Made by a program: the position numbers and the translations under genes. A DNA stretch of 6,325 nt from Spirochaetota bacterium (lineage in GTDB: Bacteria > Spirochaetota > Spirochaetia > Treponematales > Breznakiellaceae), in NCBI GenBank assembly GCA_023398155.1, contig JAEWSV010000525.1, positions 1 to 6,325 of the forward strand, given 5' to 3'. The notes under the pieces were generated by a model. That model saw nothing but the letters and a program-made list of their open reading frames with translations. It had not been told where the DNA came from and ran no database searches. Below, piece after piece: positions 3,902 through 6,325 of the stretch (position 1 is the stretch's first letter; the number at the start of each line of letters is the position of its first letter).

Positions 3902-6325
3902 TCACTTCTTGAAAACGAGGCCCTCCCCTTCGACGTCCACGACCAAGCGGTCACCCTCCGTGAAGCGGCCCGCGATCATGGCCTTGGCCAGGGGGTTCTC
4001 CAAGTCGGCCTGGATGGCCCGCTTGAGGGGGCGCGCGCCGAACAGCGGATCGTAACCGCGAGCGGCCAGGAAGGCCTTGGCGCCGTCCGTGACCTTGAGG
4101 TGTAATTTACGGTCCTCCAGGCGCCGGCCGAGGCGCTGCAACTGGATCTCTACTATTTTTCCGATTTCCGCCGCTCCGAGTCTATTGAAGATCACCGTCT
4201 CGTCGATGCGGTTGAGGAATTCCGGCTTGAAGCTCACCTTCAAGAGTTCGTTCAGGGCGCCGCGGACTTCCTCGCTGTTCTTGGCGGCGAGGATGAGGTC
4301 CGAGCCCAGATTGCTCGTCATGATCACGATGGCGTTCTTGAAGTCAACCACCCGCCCCTGACCGTCCGTGAGCCGCCCCTCGTCCAAGATCTGGAGGAAG
4401 ACGTTGAAGACTTCCAGGTGGGCCTTCTCGATCTCGTCGAAGAGGATGACGCTGTAGGGCCGGCGCCGGACAGCCTCGGTAAGTTGGCCGCCCTGTTCGT
4501 AGCCGACGTAGCCGGGAGGCGCGCCGATGAGGCGGCTCACCGAGTGCTTCTCCCCGTATTCGCTCATGTCGATGCGGGTGAGGGCCTTCTCGTCGTTGAA
4601 GAGGAAGTCGGCCAGAGTCTTGGCCAGCTCGGTCTTGCCGACGCCCGTAGGACCCAGGAAGAGGAACGATCCGAGAGGCCGCGCGGCGTCCGAAAGTCCG
4701 GCCTTGTTGCGCCGGATGGCATCGGCGACGGCTTCCACGGCGGCGTCCTGGCCGACGACGCGCTTCTCCAAAACTTTCTCGAGATCGAGGTATTTCTGCA
4801 GTTCGCCCGCGAGCATCTTGGATACGGGGATGCCCGTCCAGGTGGACACCACCTGGGCGATGTCCTCTTCGCTCACTTCCTCGCGGAGGAGGGACGCGTC
4901 GCCCCGCTTAGCCTCCATCGCGGCCGAGAGCTCGGCGAGCTTCCGTTGAGCGTCGGGGATGAGGCCGTGCTTGACCTCGGCGGCCTTGGCGAGGTTACCC
5001 TCGCGCTCCCACTTCGTCTCCTCGATCTTGAGTTCCTCGATGCGCTGCTTGAGGGTGCGCAGCTCGCCGATCGCCTTCTTCTCGCCTTCCCAGCGGGCCT
5101 TCATGGCGTCCCGCTCGGCGCCGAGGTCGGCGACCTCCTTCTCCAGCTTGGCCTTCCGCTCCACCGAGGCGGGGTCCTCCTCGCGCTGGAGGGCCTGCTT
5201 CTCAATGGAAAGCTGGAGAAGCTTGCGTTCCAGTTTGTCGAGCTCGGTCGGCCGGCTATCGAGCTCCATCTTGAGGCGGCTCGCGGCTTCGTCCACCAGG
5301 TCGATGGCCTTGTCCGGCAAGAAGCGGCTTGTGATGTAGCGGTCCGAAAGCGTAGCCGCGGCCACGAGGGCTTCGTCCTTGATGCGCACGCCGTGGTGGA
5401 CCTCGTAGCGTTCCTTGAGGCCGCGGAGGATGGCTATGGTGTCCGTCACCGAGGGCTCGGCGCAGTAAACCTGCTGGAAGCGGCGCTCCAGGGCGGCGTC
5501 CTTCTCGATATGCTGGCGGTACTCGTCCAGGGTGGTGGCCCCGATGCAGCGGAGTTCGCCCCGCGCGAGCGCGGGTTTGAGGAGGTTGGAGGCGTCGGTG
5601 GCCCCCTCCGCGGCGCCCGCGCCCACCAGGGTGTGCATCTCGTCGATGAAGAGGATGATGGCGCCGAGCGCGGTCTGGACTTCGTGGATGACGGCCTTGA
5701 GCCGCTCCTCGAACTCGCCGCGGAACTTGGCGCCGGCGACGAGGGCGCCGATGTCGAGCGCCAATAGCTTCTTTCCCTTGAGGCCTTCGGGGACGTCGCC
5801 GGCGACGATGCGGCGGGCGAGGCCCTCGGCGATGGCGGTCTTTCCGACGCCCGGCTCGCCGATGAGCACGGGGTTGTTCTTGGTGCGACGTGAGAGCACC
5901 TGGATCACGCGGCGGATCTCCTCGACGCGGCCGATGACCGGGTCGAGCTTGCCCTCGCGCGCGGCTCGCGTGAGGTTGCGGCTGAACCGCTCAAGCGCCT
6001 GGAACTGCGCCTCGGGGTTCTGGTCGGTGACACGTGCGCCGCCCCGCAGCGCCTCGAGCGCCTCAAGGAGTCGCTTCGCGCTCACACCCGCACGCGTCAG
6101 GATCCGCCCGGCCTCGCCCTTGTCGCCGGCGATCGCCACGAGCAAGTGCTCGGTGGACACGTACGCGTCCTTGAGCTTCTCGGCATGCCTGAGCGCGTCA
6201 TCGAACACGGTGCTGAGACGCGGGCCGGGCTGTGACGGACCCTGCACACCGCTGCCGCTCACCTTAGGCATCGAGTCGATCGCCGAGGTCACCTCGGCCT
6301 CCACGAGCGCCGGGTCGGCGCCCAC
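3902..6325 (-). CDS. clpB: ClpB ATP-dependent protein disaggregase, N-terminus outside window (partial)
   Basis: ClpB is a hexameric cytoplasmic AAA+ machine that, with DnaK/DnaJ/GrpE, threads aggregated proteins through its pore. The 807 visible residues run to a normal C-terminus; roughly 50 N-terminal residues lie beyond the right edge, so the first visible codon (GTG) is internal. Numbered from that edge: N-domain remainder to about 95; first ATPase with Walker A GEPGVGKT (156-163), Walker B LFIDE (D228/E229), pore loop KFRG (200-203) and arginines R281/R282. The coiled-coil middle domain spans about 350-485, which separates ClpB from ClpA and ClpC. The second ATPase has Walker A GPTGVGKT (558-565), Walker B D630/E631, pore loop GYVGY (605-609), arginine finger R706 and sensor-2 GARPLKR (763-769). 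No ClpP-binding IGF/L loop is seen. All ATPase residues are intact. Two positions differ from E. coli: the D1 pore tyrosine is F201, and the M-domain Y503 equivalent is H454. The gene converges on the envelope operon; its promoter is not visible. Confidence 0.97.
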   Translation of the reverse strand: MGADPALVEAEVTSAIDSMPKVSGSGVQGPSQPGPRLSTVFDDALRHAEKLKDAYVSTEHLLVAIAGDKGEAGRILTRAGVSAKRLLEALEALRGGARVTDQNPEAQFQALERFSRNLTRAAREGKLDPVIGRVEEIRRVIQVLSRRTKNNPVLIGEPGVGKTAIAEGLARRIVAGDVPEGLKGKKLLALDIGALVAGAKFRGEFEERLKAVIHEVQTALGAIILFIDEMHTLVGAGAAEGATDASNLLKPALARGELRCIGATTLDEYRQHIEKDAALERRFQQVYCAEPSVTDTIAILRGLKERYEVHHGVRIKDEALVAAATLSDRYITSRFLPDKAIDLVDEAASRLKMELDSRPTELDKLERKLLQLSIEKQALQREEDPASVERKAKLEKEVADLGAERDAMKARWEGEKKAIGELRTLKQRIEELKIEETKWEREGNLAKAAEVKHGLIPDAQRKLAELSAAMEAKRGDASLLREEVSEEDIAQVVSTWTGIPVSKMLAGELQKYLDLEKVLEKRVVGQDAAVEAVADAIRRNKAGLSDAARPLGSFLFLGPTGVGKTELAKTLADFLFNDEKALTRIDMSEYGEKHSVSRLIGAPPGYVGYEQGGQLTEAVRRRPYSVILFDEIEKAHLEVFNVFLQILDEGRLTDGQGRVVDFKNAIVIMTSNLGSDLILAAKNSEEVRGALNELLKVSFKPEFLNRIDETVIFNRLGAAEIGKIVEIQLQRLGRRLEDRKLHLKVTDGAKAFLAARGYDPLFGARPLKRAIQADLENPLAKAMIAGRFTEGDRLVVDVEGEGLVFKK

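Noticed and set aside
2983..3912. A 309-codon plus-strand frame overlapping the secreted-protein gene.
   Set aside because: Its product is an Arg/Pro/Gly-rich low-complexity chain typical of a wrong frame in GC-rich DNA. The frame at 2981 has a signal peptide, a strong ribosome binding site and a coherent protein.
4418..5767. A 449-codon open frame on the plus strand, antisense to clpB.
   Set aside because: It lies wholly inside an intact clpB and reads as a mirror of its codons (rich in Leu, Glu, Val, Ala and Gly, with no domain or signal). Long antisense frames are expected in GC-rich coding DNA with biased third positions.

Overview
The window is GC-rich and densely coded. It holds the 3' part of a small membrane-protein gene on the minus strand, then three plus-strand genes for exported proteins (a TPR lipoprotein, an MltD-like lytic transglycosylase with two LysM domains, and an uncharacterised secreted protein). 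It ends with most of a convergent minus-strand clpB. No RNA gene, CRISPR array, insertion sequence or phage gene is visible, and no gap between genes exceeds 80 bases. The set of a TPR lipoprotein, a LysM transglycosylase and a small secreted protein indicates a diderm bacterium. The lipoprotein and the 290-residue protein recall conserved proteins of spirochaetes, so a GC-rich member of Spirochaetota is my best guess. That rests on memory of family style, not on a search.

Layout. Bases 1-328 (minus) encode the first 109 residues of a multi-pass membrane protein that runs off the left edge. Bases 329-393 are a compact divergent promoter region. Each direction has a recognisable -35/-10 pair, the two -35 boxes overlap by five bases, and each -10 box lies only six or seven bases before the start codon, so both mRNAs are predicted to be leaderless. 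Bases 394-1494 encode the lipoprotein. After a 77-base gap, 1572-2981 encode the transglycosylase, whose stop overlaps the next start (TAATG at 2979-2983). Bases 2981-3853 encode the secreted protein. A 48-base gap with no convincing terminator separates it from clpB, whose stop codon is at 3904-3902 and whose first roughly 50 codons lie beyond the right edge.

How the genes may work together. The three plus-strand genes probably form one envelope operon. The transglycosylase would cut and bind peptidoglycan, the lipoprotein offers a TPR scaffold anchored in a membrane, and the third protein is exported and translationally coupled to the enzyme. A role of the two partners in positioning or controlling the enzyme is inference only. 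ClpB is a cytoplasmic disaggregase with no evident link to this operon. The most unusual signals are the paired leaderless promoters, the uncharacterised lipoprotein C-terminus and 290-residue protein, and a histidine in ClpB where E. coli has the M-domain tyrosine Y503.
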